From contig LPNY01000209.1 in NCBI GenBank assembly GCA_001655195.1, positions 28,756 through 92,755 on the forward strand: DNA of 64,000 bases, given 5' to 3'. This stretch comes from Arcobacter sp. EP1. Its GTDB lineage: Bacteria > Campylobacterota > Campylobacteria > Campylobacterales > Arcobacteraceae. The position numbers and the translations under genes are program-made. Each line of letters begins with the position of its first letter. The first letter of the stretch is position 1. Positions 1 through 7,156 of the stretch are shown one piece after another. Under the pieces are notes generated by a model. It ran no database searches and was not told the origin of the DNA. It was given only the letters and a program-made list of their open reading frames with translations.

Positions 1-1720
1 ATAGTTGTGCTTTGATTTCATCGATACCTAGTTCATTAGCAATCATTTCTGCTTTCTTTTGAGTATCGCCAGTTAACATAACAATATTTTTCACCCCTAA
101 CTCTTTTAATCGAGCAATAGACTCTTTGGCATTATGGCGCAAGTCATCCGCTAAACCAATAGTCCCTAATAGTTTCCCATCAAACCCAATATAGAGCAAT
201 GTTTTTCCATTATCAAGGGATTTATTTATTTTATCTTTATGCTGCGAAAAATCAATTTTTTCATCATCTTCTAAAAAATGCCTGCTTCCAATAACTACAG
301 ATTTTCCATCAACTTCAGTTTTCACACCATGAGCAACAATAAACTCAACCTCTTCGTGGTGCATATGCACAAAACCTTTTTGTTTTGCCGCTTTTACAAC
401 AGCTTCAGCAACAGGATGGAAATAGTGCTCTTCTGTAGAAGCTGTTAAATTAAGTACATCTTCTTCACTCCACTCTTCATCATATGACTCTACAGAGATA
501 ACTTCTAATTCACCAGAAGTTAACGTACCCGTTTTATCAAAAATAAAAGTATCTGCTGAATTCAAGGCTTCAATAGATTTTGCCCCTTTTATCATAACTC
601 CTTGATGACCCGCTTTTGAAATCGTTGATTTAAACGCAACGGGAGTCGCAAGTTTTAAAGCACAGGAATAATCCGCTTGTAAAATAGAAGCAACCCGTTC
701 AAAGTCTCGTTTGACCACATAAGATAAGCCAGCTAATCCAAGCGTAACTGGTACTAACTTATCAGCTAACTTTGTTGCTTTTAACTGTACTGATGATTTT
801 TCATTTAACGAATTTTCAATATAGTGTTTGATACGTTGGGTTGCTGTATCTGCACCAACATGTTCCGCCCAAATTTTTAAACGTCCCTCTTCAATCACTG
901 TTCCAGAAATAACTCTATCACCACGAGTTTTAGCAACAGGTTCAGCTTCACCTGTCATAGAGACTTGGTTAACACTCGCATTTCCATCCATGATGTGTCC
1001 ATCCACAGGTATTGTACTTCCTGCACCAACAACAACAATATCGCCAATTTGAATCTCTTCAGTGTTAACTAGAACCTCAACAAGCTTTCCATCTTGCTCT
1101 TTTTCTATCCAAGCTTCTTTAACGTTGGGTTTTGATAACTCTTTAAGTAAATCATCACTTTTATGTACAGTAGTTTCTTCGATATATTCACCCAGTTCTA
1201 ACATAGCATTTGTTGAGTTTGCTGCTAAATAATCTTTACGATAAATAGAAATTCCAACAGCAGCACTCTCTAGTACTTTTGAGGTTAAACCCTCTTCAAA
1301 AAGCTCTTTTGTTCCATCAATTAGCATAGGAGCAGCAGCGGTTGTTGTTAATGTTGCTTTTAATAAATCATTTTGAATAAAACGCTCACTAACTAATGCT
1401 GAACTCGCCCGAACAATTCCAGAAATACTTGGTTCCTCATCACTCACACATGATACACACACAGCTGCATCTTGACAGTTACTTAAAAGTTCATCTTTTG
1501 TTAAATTACCTAGTATTGATTCAATCTTAGCAGTGATATCTTCACTAAATGTAAAAATAATACTTGATGCTTTTTTATTGATTCGTACACTGGTTACACA
1601 TTCAATCTTTTCTAAATGCGTTTTTAAAATATTCACATCTAAAAATTCATCTTTTAGTAACTCGTATTTATAACGAGCACGAAAAGGAGTTCCATGTACT
1701 TTTTTAAACAATTTGCTCAT
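1..1720 (-). CDS. fezB: P1B-type metal ATPase, FezB-like (partial, C-terminus off window)
   Basis: About 573 N-terminal residues are present; the reading frame is open to position 1. Visible P-type ATPase hallmarks are the actuator TGE at about residues 256-258, the phosphorylation motif DKTGTLT with Asp395, and MLTGD near residue 552. The metal-site helix reads SCALKLATP (Cys353) instead of the CPC of copper pumps or SPC of cobalt/iron pumps. The N-terminus lacks a classical GMxCxxC metal-binding domain; it has an arginine motif FRARYKY (13-19) and a CVSC pair (88-91). Together these fit the P1B-6 group that contains FezB, the ferrosome membrane pump. The ATG overlaps the TAA of the upstream gene (TAATG), so translation is probably coupled. 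Context with a ferritin-like gene, feoAB and Fur boxes supports iron. The FezB assignment rests on motifs and context, not on a search. Confidence 0.8.
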   Translation of the reverse strand, partial: MSKLFKKVHGTPFRARYKYELLKDEFLDVNILKTHLEKIECVTSVRINKKASSIIFTFSEDITAKIESILGNLTKDELLSNCQDAAVCVSCVSDEEPSISGIVRASSALVSERFIQNDLLKATLTTTAAAPMLIDGTKELFEEGLTSKVLESAAVGISIYRKDYLAANSTNAMLELGEYIEETTVHKSDDLLKELSKPNVKEAWIEKEQDGKLVEVLVNTEEIQIGDIVVVGAGSTIPVDGHIMDGNASVNQVSMTGEAEPVAKTRGDRVISGTVIEEGRLKIWAEHVGADTATQRIKHYIENSLNEKSSVQLKATKLADKLVPVTLGLAGLSYVVKRDFERVASILQADYSCALKLATPVAFKSTISKAGHQGVMIKGAKSIEALNSADTFIFDKTGTLTSGELEVISVESYDEEWSEEDVLNLTASTEEHYFHPVAEAVVKAAKQKGFVHMHHEEVEFIVAHGVKTEVDGKSVVIGSRHFLEDDEKIDFSQHKDKINKSLDNGKTLLYIGFDGKLLGTIGLADDLRHNAKESIARLKELGVKNIVMLTGDTQKKAEMIANELGIDEIKAQL

Positions 1721-2058
1721 TATGACTCTTGATTTGCTTCCATTTGCGCTCGAGCATCTTCATATCGTTCTTTTAACTCTTCCATTCCAGCTTGAAAAAG
1801 TTCAGTACCTTTTGATGCCGCCTTCATAAGTGTCTCTTGAGCACCTTTGTTCGTTAAAAGAAAGGTAACAGCTGCTCCAATTAAAGCACCTTTAACAAAA
1901 TCACCATTATTAAATCCATTTTGCCCAGCATTTTGATTAGGGTTCATTTGTTGTGACGGATTAACATTTTGATTAATATAAGGGTTATGATTCATATTAA
2001 TGTTTTGTCCGTTTTGAACTCGACTGTTTTCAATATTCATATCGTATTGGTTATTCAT
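1720..2058 (-). CDS. Small YtxH-like protein with Asn/Gln-rich N-terminus, ferrosome operon
   Basis: A 112-residue protein with three parts: an Asn/Gln/Met-rich, low-complexity stretch (about 1-50), one short hydrophobic helix with small residues (about 54-71, around GALIGAAVTFLL), and a charged helical tail (about 75-112) resembling YtxH-type single-span proteins. It overlaps the MamC-like gene upstream by 8 nt and the ATPase downstream by 1 nt, so it is an integral operon member. Small one-helix proteins with acidic or amphipathic tails are common in organelle-forming clusters such as magnetosome operons, where they act in membrane shaping or scaffolding. That role here is inferred. No catalytic motif or cysteine is seen. 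Confidence 0.72.
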   Translation of the reverse strand: MNNQYDMNIENSRVQNGQNINMNHNPYINQNVNPSQQMNPNQNAGQNGFNNGDFVKGALIGAAVTFLLTNKGAQETLMKAASKGTELFQAGMEELKERYEDARAQMEANQES

Positions 2059-2422
2059 TATTTTCCTCTTCTAATAATACTTTATCTTCACATGAAAGAG
2101 CTTCATATTTTGCACTTAAGGTTTCATCGATAACTTCTAACGCATAAATACCCGCCATACCAACAGAGGCTGCTGTTAATGCTTTAAAAAGACCACCTTT
2201 TTGTCCCAAGTAATTAGCAGTAGCAATTGCTGCACCTGTTGCAATAGCACCTTGAGAAGTACGTTTTACGGTATCTTTAACTGCTTCATTTTGTGATATT
2301 TCTTCATCTTTTACACGCTTATAGTTGATTGTTCCAGAGACAATAGCACTAGCAACTGCTCCACTAACAATATGACCTAAAACATTTCGTGGTTCACCAG
2401 TATTGATTAAAGGTTGTTTCAT
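2051..2422 (-). CDS. MamC (Mms13)-like membrane protein in ferrosome operon
   Basis: A 123-residue protein with two hydrophobic small-residue helices (about 13-33 and 57-101) separated by a polar loop. The pattern VLG-x-x-V-x-GA near residue 15, a basic KRVKDEEIS loop followed by EAVKDT near residues 46-51, then a GA/AT-rich helix and a C-terminal LEVIDETL closely parallels the layout of magnetosome protein MamC, whose loop binds the magnetite surface. The match was made by eye. The 4-bp ATGA-type junction with the upstream gene at 2422 and the 8-nt overlap downstream show tight coupling. A mineral-contacting or membrane-organising role in an iron compartment is inferred. The weak alternative is a generic glycine-zipper protein. 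Confidence 0.7.
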   Translation of the reverse strand: MKQPLINTGEPRNVLGHIVSGAVASAIVSGTINYKRVKDEEISQNEAVKDTVKRTSQGAIATGAAIATANYLGQKGGLFKALTAASVGMAGIYALEVIDETLSAKYEALSCEDKVLLEEENNE

Positions 2423-2685
2423 TATTCTTCTTCTTTCTTACTTTCTATTACTTCAGCCTCTTGGGATGCAGTTTTCTCTTTTTTCTCTTTTATACACTCA
2501 GCAGTTGCACTTAACGTCTCTTTTACGTCAGTTACTGTGTCATTTGCTTTTTCTAATGAACAGTTTGCCAAATCTTTTGACTTATCAAAAAGTCCACCTG
2601 CCATCTCTTTTAACTTGTCACTTTTTTGAAATGCAACAACAGCTCCTGCTCCAACTGCTAATCCTAATACAAATGGTAATGCCAT
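2422..2685 (-). CDS. Small YtxH-like single-span protein, ferrosome operon
   Basis: An 87-residue protein: a hydrophobic, glycine/alanine-rich N-terminal helix (about 2-19) followed by a long charged helical region rich in Lys, Glu and Asp (about 22-87) with coiled-coil character. It has the same architecture as the gene at 1720-2058 but lacks the Asn-rich leader, so the operon encodes two YtxH-like proteins. It starts 3 nt after the ferritin-like gene's stop. Cysteines are few (NCSLEK, AECIKE) and do not form a recognisable site. Probable role: membrane-attached scaffold or curvature protein of the iron compartment. This is inference from architecture and neighbours only. Confidence 0.7.
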   Translation of the reverse strand: MALPFVLGLAVGAGAVVAFQKSDKLKEMAGGLFDKSKDLANCSLEKANDTVTDVKETLSATAECIKEKKEKTASQEAEVIESKKEEE

Positions 2686-2688
2686 AAT

Positions 2689-3405
2689 TTACTCCTCGTT
2701 TTGATTTTCACTATTTTCGGTTTTTTTATTCATGTAACTATTTAAAAATGCAACGGATGCACTTCCAAACGCTGCACCACTCAACGTTGAAATATTTAGT
2801 TTTGAAAATATTTGGGTTAATTTATCTTGGTCAACATTTCCAGCCATAATATCATCTAAAAGCATTTGATATTCACCAAACTTCTCCATAATATTCTCTT
2901 GGTTGAAGTCAAAACCTGCTTCATGAGTATTTTGTCCACTATAGTAGTTTGATACACAGCGTCTGAAAGCCGGCAAATGATTGTTAAAAGACGCTGCTTG
3001 AAGTTTAAACAACGTATCTCTTACATCATCCTCGGTGACATATTGCAAAAGATGATCATACATCGCTATGTTATTAATCTCACTTGCAACTCCTAATTCA
3101 CAACACTCTACATAACTCTTAGGGACTTCTATTTTGTTTGCCCAATCATTAATAGGAACCGGAACATTATACTTTTGAAGCAGTGGTATCAGTGCCGCAT
3201 AATGTATCGCTTCAGCCTCCTTGATACTAACAAAAGGTTGCACATATCCAAAAGATTCAATAATCTTGCTATATGTTTCATAAGCTTTGAATTCATCATA
3301 TACTGCAATTTGTAATACCTGATGTAAAATTGGCTGTTCACTTTGTTCATTAACTCTTTGAGTCACCAATATTTGCTCATTGTAATTCATTTCCAATCTA
3401 TACAA
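2689..3405 (-). CDS. Ferritin-like protein (DUF2202-type) with hydrophobic C-terminus
   Basis: A 238-residue protein. Residues about 29-160 follow the DUF2202 ferritin-like four-helix pattern: AVYDEFKAYETYSKI, then EAEAIHYAAL, then GVASEINNIAMYDHLL, ending with NNHLPAFRRC. The Glu and Glu-x-x-His positions expected to bind a di-iron centre are present (the E in DEFKAY, EAEAIH, SEIN and the His of NHLPAF). Downstream lies a short hydrophobic Gly/Ala/Ser segment (about 206-222) and a charged tail, so the protein may attach to a membrane. It overlaps the HMA-like gene by 8 nt. Its position between membrane proteins and a metal ATPase suggests iron oxidation or nucleation in a ferrosome lumen or at its surface. 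That role is inferred. Confidence 0.72.
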   Translation of the reverse strand: MYRLEMNYNEQILVTQRVNEQSEQPILHQVLQIAVYDEFKAYETYSKIIESFGYVQPFVSIKEAEAIHYAALIPLLQKYNVPVPINDWANKIEVPKSYVECCELGVASEINNIAMYDHLLQYVTEDDVRDTLFKLQAASFNNHLPAFRRCVSNYYSGQNTHEAGFDFNQENIMEKFGEYQMLLDDIMAGNVDQDKLTQIFSKLNISTLSGAAFGSASVAFLNSYMNKKTENSENQNEE

Positions 3406-3712
3406 CCTCCTTTGCTAAATTATTAATTAGTTGTGTTAGTTCATCTAAGTTTTCATGTTTTACCAAATCTTCCCACAATTGAGGTGCAAAAATTTTTGGG
3501 TCATACATAATTGTAACCGAGGCAATCATTTTTTTAATAGTAATACTTTTAATTCCCTCAATACGTTGCTGTAAACTCTCAATATCTGCCAAACCAATAC
3601 TTCCACTAGCCTCTTTTATTTTTGGACTAACACGAACACGTAAGCGTCCTGGAGTATGGGCAATAATAGTAAAATAGCTTGCGATTTTTATAATATCTTC
3701 TGTTGTAATCAA
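3398..3712 (-). CDS. Small HMA-like domain protein (HMA_2-type), first gene of fez operon
   Basis: A 104-residue cytosolic protein without cysteine. It has the HTPGRLRVRVSP motif (about 19-30) typical of HMA_2-type domains, a basic strand found in front of many P1B-type metal ATPases, and a predicted beta-alpha-beta-beta-alpha-beta ferredoxin-like fold: SITIKKMIASVTIMYDP forms paired strands. Because the metal-binding Cys pair is missing, it probably interacts with the ATPase or another operon protein rather than carrying metal on thiols. It is the promoter-proximal gene of the six-gene run; the Fur-box-like palindrome at 3879-3897 lies about 170 nt upstream. Ferrosome operons are reported to encode such small partners, but the specific name is not assigned here. 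Confidence 0.7.
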   Translation of the reverse strand: MITTEDIIKIASYFTIIAHTPGRLRVRVSPKIKEASGSIGLADIESLQQRIEGIKSITIKKMIASVTIMYDPKIFAPQLWEDLVKHENLDELTQLINNLAKEVV

Positions 3713-3878
3713 CTATTGTCCTTTATATTTTGTATTTTTTCCGACTTCTTCTTAATTCTAACTTATTCTAAATTCAGACTCATTATCAAAATTTTATTTT
3801 AGTTTTTGAATTTAAAAATAGTCTATTTAAAACTATAAGAATATGTTATATTGGCATTATAAAGGTTTTTTCTTTAGA

Positions 3879-3897
3879 ATGATATTAATTATCACTA
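3879..3897 (-). promoter_or_regulatory. Fur box upstream of the fez-like operon
   Basis: The sequence aatgatattaattatcact has the GATA-n-T-n-ATTATC dyad of a Fur box. It lies about 170 nt before the first fez-like gene and about 110 nt before feoA, so it could serve either direction. The strand given is for the fez side. Confidence 0.6.
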
Positions 3898-3970
3898 TAA
3901 TATTGACAAAATAGTGACATTGTTACTAAGCAACTCTTTATATAGCCTATATTATCATGTCAAAAATACA

Positions 3971-3989
3971 TTGATAATAATTATCACTT
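3971..3989 (+). promoter_or_regulatory. Fur box in front of feoAB
   Basis: The motif ttgataataattatcactt is a near-perfect 19-bp Fur box (GATAATaATtATC core). It ends 16 nt before the feoA start, downstream of where the -10 would be expected, which suits steric repression of feoAB by Fe-Fur. Confidence 0.75.
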
Positions 3990-4005
3990 TATATGAGGAA
4001 GACGT

Positions 4006-4230
4006 TTGAAATTAAATGAATTGCATAAAGGCAATAGTGGAACAATTAAAAAAATTCACGCAGATAAAACACTCAAATCTCGATTTAACTCTTTTGGTAT
4101 TACCAAAGGTCAAAAGATAACCGTGGAAGAAATCACTCTAGCAAAAGAGACCATTGAAATTAAGATTGGTAGAACAAAAATAGCACTTCGCGTTTCAGAA
4201 GCTCAAAATATTGAGGTCGAAGCATGCTAG
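4006..4230 (+). CDS. feoA: Ferrous iron transport accessory protein FeoA
   Basis: A 74-residue cytosolic SH3-like protein of normal FeoA length. It shows the FeoA pattern: an N-terminal LNELHKGNSGTIKKI strand, a central FNSFGITKGQKITVEE and a C-terminal KIALRVSEAQNIEVE strand. It supports Fe2+ uptake by binding or regulating FeoB. The start is TTG at 4006, supported by gaggaa at 3995-4000, 5 nt upstream; no better ATG lies in frame. The 3' end overlaps feoB by 7 nt. The gene sits directly behind a Fur box, so it should be derepressed by iron starvation together with feoB. Confidence 0.9.
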   Translation: MKLNELHKGNSGTIKKIHADKTLKSRFNSFGITKGQKITVEEITLAKETIEIKIGRTKIALRVSEAQNIEVEAC

Positions 4231-6350
4231 GAGCAACAAACTTTAAAGAAGAAAAAATCATTAAAATTGCCCTAGTTGGGCAACCAAATGTTGGTAAATC
4301 AATGCTTATTAATTCTATTGGAAATGCCCGACTAAAAGTTGGAAATTTTTCAGGGGTTACGGTTGAGAAAAAACAAATCACCTTTAAACATAATGAATAT
4401 AAATTTTTAGTGACCGATTTACCAGGTTCTTACTCTCTTAATGATTACACCCTAGAAGAAAAAGTTACCAAAGAGTATCTAGAAAATGAAAACTACGACA
4501 TCATCCTTAATGTTGTAGACTCAACAAATTTAGAGCGAAATCTCTATTTAACATCAGAACTTTTAGCTCTTGATAAAAAAATGGTTGTTGCACTAAATAT
4601 GATAGATGAAGCGAATAATGAAGGCATCTCAATTGATGAAAAACAAGTGAGTAAACTATTAGGAAAACCGTGTGTTAAAACATCTGCAAAAGATAATTTA
4701 GGAATTGACAAACTTCTTACTGCACTTGTTTCAAAATATGAATCTCCTAAATTAGAATCCAAATTGATCTTTTCAGATGTAATCGAAGAAGAGATAGCCC
4801 ATATTTCTAAACTACTTAATGCAAAAAAATATAAAAGCAATGTAGACTATCGAGAAATTGCCATTAAACTCTTACAAGAGGATAAAGCAACCTACTTAAA
4901 ATTTCATGATGAACCTATTTGGATAGAGTTACAGCCACTCTTATCCCATGCCCTCAATCATATCTATATTCACTATGATACAAAAGATTTAGAAGAGATC
5001 TTTAGTGATGAAAAACACGCTTTTTCAAAGGGAATTGTTACTGAAACCGTTAAAACAAAAACTGAACAACAAAAAGATTTAACCTCAAAAATTGATTCTA
5101 TTTTGATTCATAAGTTTTTTGGTATCCCTATTTTTCTATTTTTTATGTGGTCACTTTTTCAACTCACCTTTGAGCTTGGAAATATCCCTATGGATATGAT
5201 TGATGCATTCTTTGCAAATCTTATTGATGGTACAAAAAATATTTTAGGTGACAATGAACTCTCTTCTATGATCGCAGATGGTGCCATTGCTGGTGTTGGA
5301 GCAGTTGTTCTATTTGTTCCTAACATTGTTATTCTATTCTTTGGTATTGCCCTACTTGAAACCACAGGATATATGAGCCGGGTTGCTTTTTTACTGGATG
5401 GTTTTTTTCACAAGTTTGGCCTACATGGTAAATCGTTTATTCCACTAGTATCAGGATTTGGGTGTTCAGTTCCAGCTTATATGGCTGCACGAACATTAAA
5501 AAATGAAAAAGATAGACTCTTAACTCTTTTTATTATTGGTTTTATGAGTTGTGGAGCAAGACTTCCTATTTATGTTCTTTTTACCGGGGCATTTTTTGAA
5601 GCTGACCAAGCAGGAAATATTCTATTTCTTATCTATATTGGTGGAGCTATTTTAGGATTAATTGCAGCAAAAGTACTTAAGGTTATGGTCTTTAAAAATG
5701 AAGATGAACCTTTTGTAATGGAGATGCCAAAATATCGACTTCCATCTACTAAACTTATTTGGCACACAGTATCTAACTCAGCGTGGATGTATTTACGAAA
5801 AGCGGGTACTTTTATTTTGGCTGCTTCTATTTTAATTTGGATTGCAAGTAACTACCCAAAACAACTTGAGTATGAAGAAACAATGTCTGTAAAAATGGAA
5901 CAACTTTCAACTGATGAAGAAAAGGCAGCATTAGAAAATGAGATTGCCCTTTATGGTTTAGAAAACTCGTACCTTGGAAAACTAGGTAAATTTTCAGAGC
6001 CACTTTTTGCACCATTAGGATTTGACTGGAAAATGGCAGTTGCATTAGAAACAGGTCTTGCCGCAAAAGAAATTGTTGTATCAACATTAGGAATACTCTA
6101 TGGCTTAGGAGAAGAACACGATGAAGCAAGTGATACCTTAATTGAAAAAATCAAAAACAATATTCCACTACCAGCTGCGATTTCATTTATCGTATTTGTT
6201 ATGATTTATCTACCATGTTTAGCAGCATCAATGGTCTTTATGAGAGAAGCTGGCGGAGCTAAATACTTAGGTTACCTTTTTGTCTTTACAACAGGAACAG
6301 CATGGGTTCTGTCATTTATTGCTTACAACATCACAAAACTATTGATGTAA
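4224..6350 (+). CDS. feoB: Ferrous iron transporter FeoB
   Basis: A 708-residue inner-membrane protein that imports Fe2+, driven or gated by its GTPase. The N-terminal G domain has G1 GQPNVGKS (19-26), G3 DLPG (65-68) and G4 NMID (about 121-124), followed by a helical spacer to about residue 280. The membrane part begins near residue 295 and holds two Gate regions with the conserved SGFGCSVPAYMAARTL motif and a second PCLAA segment near the end. Length is typical for FeoB. It overlaps feoA by 7 nt and is followed by a hairpin terminator. It is the Fe2+ entry route that most plausibly feeds the divergent ferrosome-like operon. No feoC was seen next to it. Confidence 0.96.
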   Translation: MLGATNFKEEKIIKIALVGQPNVGKSMLINSIGNARLKVGNFSGVTVEKKQITFKHNEYKFLVTDLPGSYSLNDYTLEEKVTKEYLENENYDIILNVVDSTNLERNLYLTSELLALDKKMVVALNMIDEANNEGISIDEKQVSKLLGKPCVKTSAKDNLGIDKLLTALVSKYESPKLESKLIFSDVIEEEIAHISKLLNAKKYKSNVDYREIAIKLLQEDKATYLKFHDEPIWIELQPLLSHALNHIYIHYDTKDLEEIFSDEKHAFSKGIVTETVKTKTEQQKDLTSKIDSILIHKFFGIPIFLFFMWSLFQLTFELGNIPMDMIDAFFANLIDGTKNILGDNELSSMIADGAIAGVGAVVLFVPNIVILFFGIALLETTGYMSRVAFLLDGFFHKFGLHGKSFIPLVSGFGCSVPAYMAARTLKNEKDRLLTLFIIGFMSCGARLPIYVLFTGAFFEADQAGNILFLIYIGGAILGLIAAKVLKVMVFKNEDEPFVMEMPKYRLPSTKLIWHTVSNSAWMYLRKAGTFILAASILIWIASNYPKQLEYEETMSVKMEQLSTDEEKAALENEIALYGLENSYLGKLGKFSEPLFAPLGFDWKMAVALETGLAAKEIVVSTLGILYGLGEEHDEASDTLIEKIKNNIPLPAAISFIVFVMIYLPCLAASMVFMREAGGAKYLGYLFVFTTGTAWVLSFIAYNITKLLM

Positions 6351-6352
6351 AA

Positions 6353-6378
6353 AAAGGAAGGTTTTTCAACCTTCCTTT
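6353..6378. terminator. Bidirectional terminator between feoB and fur
   Basis: A 9-bp stem (aaaggaagg / ccttccttt) with an 8-nt loop. Read on the minus strand it is followed by seven T residues (complement of 6349-6355), so it is a good intrinsic terminator for fur. On the plus strand, after feoB, the T tract is short. Confidence 0.75.
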
Positions 6379-6397
6379 AATACATTTATCTACAAAA

Positions 6398-6441
6398 ACT
6401 AATAACTAATAACTAATAACTAATAACTAATAACTAATAAC
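6398..6441. repeat. Tandem heptamer (actaata)6 over the fur stop codon
   Basis: Six perfect copies of the 7-bp unit actaata plus two bases run from 6398 to 6441. The repeat enters the fur coding end: the last codons TGT TAT and the stop TAG come from its first unit as read on the minus strand. Because that first unit already supplies the stop, changes in copy number would alter only the fur 3' UTR length and its distance from the terminator, not the protein. Confidence 0.85.
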
Positions 6442-6880
6442 AATCTTCACATAAACCATATATGGTCATAACATGATCTTTTAGTTCAAAGTTATGAGAT
6501 TGTGCAACTTTAATTTGTTGCTCTTCGATTAATTCATCAGTAAACTCAATAATTTTATGGCAATTGGTACAAACCATATGATCATGATGTAATGAAAGGT
6601 TTAATTCATACCGTTTAACACCATCACCTACATCAAGTGAATTGATGATATTCATCTCTTCAAAGAATTTAACCGTCCGATAAACCGTTGCAATACCAAC
6701 TTCAATATTATAATCACTCTTTACACTGTGTGCAATTTGTTCAGCAGAGAGATGCTCTTTTGACAAATATAAAATTTTTAAAATATAATCTTTTTGAATA
6801 GAGTTTTTAAAACCCAATCGTGATACATGTTCTTTAAAATTTTTTAAAAAACTATCAAATCCTGCTTCATAATTATCCAA
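6434..6880 (-). CDS. fur: Ferric uptake regulator Fur
   Basis: A 148-residue Fur-family repressor. The N-terminal winged helix (about 10-90) includes HLSAEQIAHSV and GIATVYRTVKFFEE, the DNA-recognition helix of Fur proteins. The dimerisation/metal domain has LSLHHDHMVCTNCHKIIEF, carrying the sensory His residues and a structural CxxC, plus a C-terminal CEDC second zinc pair. I chose the TTG start at 6880: aaggag at 6887-6892 (minus strand) sits 6 nt upstream, and no ATG is in frame before the metal domain. It overlaps the small ORF upstream by 8 nt, suggesting translational coupling. Fur-box-like sites at 7031-7146 imply autoregulation. Fur is the probable master regulator of the 1-18.3 kb region. 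PerR is possible from the fold alone, but the surrounding iron genes favour Fur. Confidence 0.9.
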   Translation of the reverse strand: MDNYEAGFDSFLKNFKEHVSRLGFKNSIQKDYILKILYLSKEHLSAEQIAHSVKSDYNIEVGIATVYRTVKFFEEMNIINSLDVGDGVKRYELNLSLHHDHMVCTNCHKIIEFTDELIEEQQIKVAQSHNFELKDHVMTIYGLCEDCY

Positions 6881-7019
6881 TATTAACTCCTTGAACCATA
6901 ATAAAAATTAGACTAACTACTAGGGTTAAGGCATAAACTTTCCATAATCTACCATGAATTTCTACATTTTTTTTATAAAGAAAAGAGTCTTTATGGATAT
7001 TGTATTTTTCTTTTTTCAC
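6873..7019 (-). CDS. Small membrane protein ORF overlapping fur start
   Basis: A 48-codon ORF starting with GTG (7017-7019) and ending TAA (6873-6875), inside what otherwise would be the fur leader. It has a polar, lysine-rich N-terminus and one strongly hydrophobic helix near residues 29-45. A weak ribosome site (aagg, about 7 nt upstream) precedes the GTG. The TTG of fur lies within its last codons, so if translated it would couple to fur. I do not recognise a family. It could be a coupling leader peptide or a real small membrane protein. Confidence 0.45.
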   Translation of the reverse strand: MKKEKYNIHKDSFLYKKNVEIHGRLWKVYALTLVVSLIFIMVQGVNIG

Positions 7020-7030
7020 TTCAAACCTTA

Positions 7031-7146
7031 ATAATGAGTATCATTATGATACAAGGAATTTACTTAAGTTAATATTAATGATAATAATTATCGTTTTAAA
7101 ATTAAAATAAGCTTTTTTGGATAAACTATGAGAATAATTATCATAA
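7031..7146. promoter_or_regulatory. Three stacked Fur-box-like sites between fur and the 125-aa gene
   Basis: Three Fur-like dyads lie in 116 nt: ataatgagtatcattat (7031-7047), attaatgataataattatc (7074-7092) and atgagaataattatcat (7128-7144). The last ends just before the aaaaggag ribosome site of the plus-strand gene. The first lies next to the fur-side transcript. This arrangement suits joint iron control of both directions, with possible cooperative Fur binding. Confidence 0.7.
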
Positions 7147-7156
7147 AAGGAGAAAC

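Noticed and set aside
2403..2687. Plus-strand ORF antisense to the small fez-operon gene
   Set aside because: Leucine-rich, low-complexity translation without ribosome site; the minus-strand genes there overlap neatly and have coherent architecture.
4160..6129. Several minus-strand ORFs inside feoA and feoB
   Set aside because: They lie opposite conserved FeoA/FeoB motifs and show no family signature; they are shadows of the real genes.
6398..6441. CRISPR-like repeat
   Set aside because: Units are 7 bp with no spacers; this is a simple tandem repeat.
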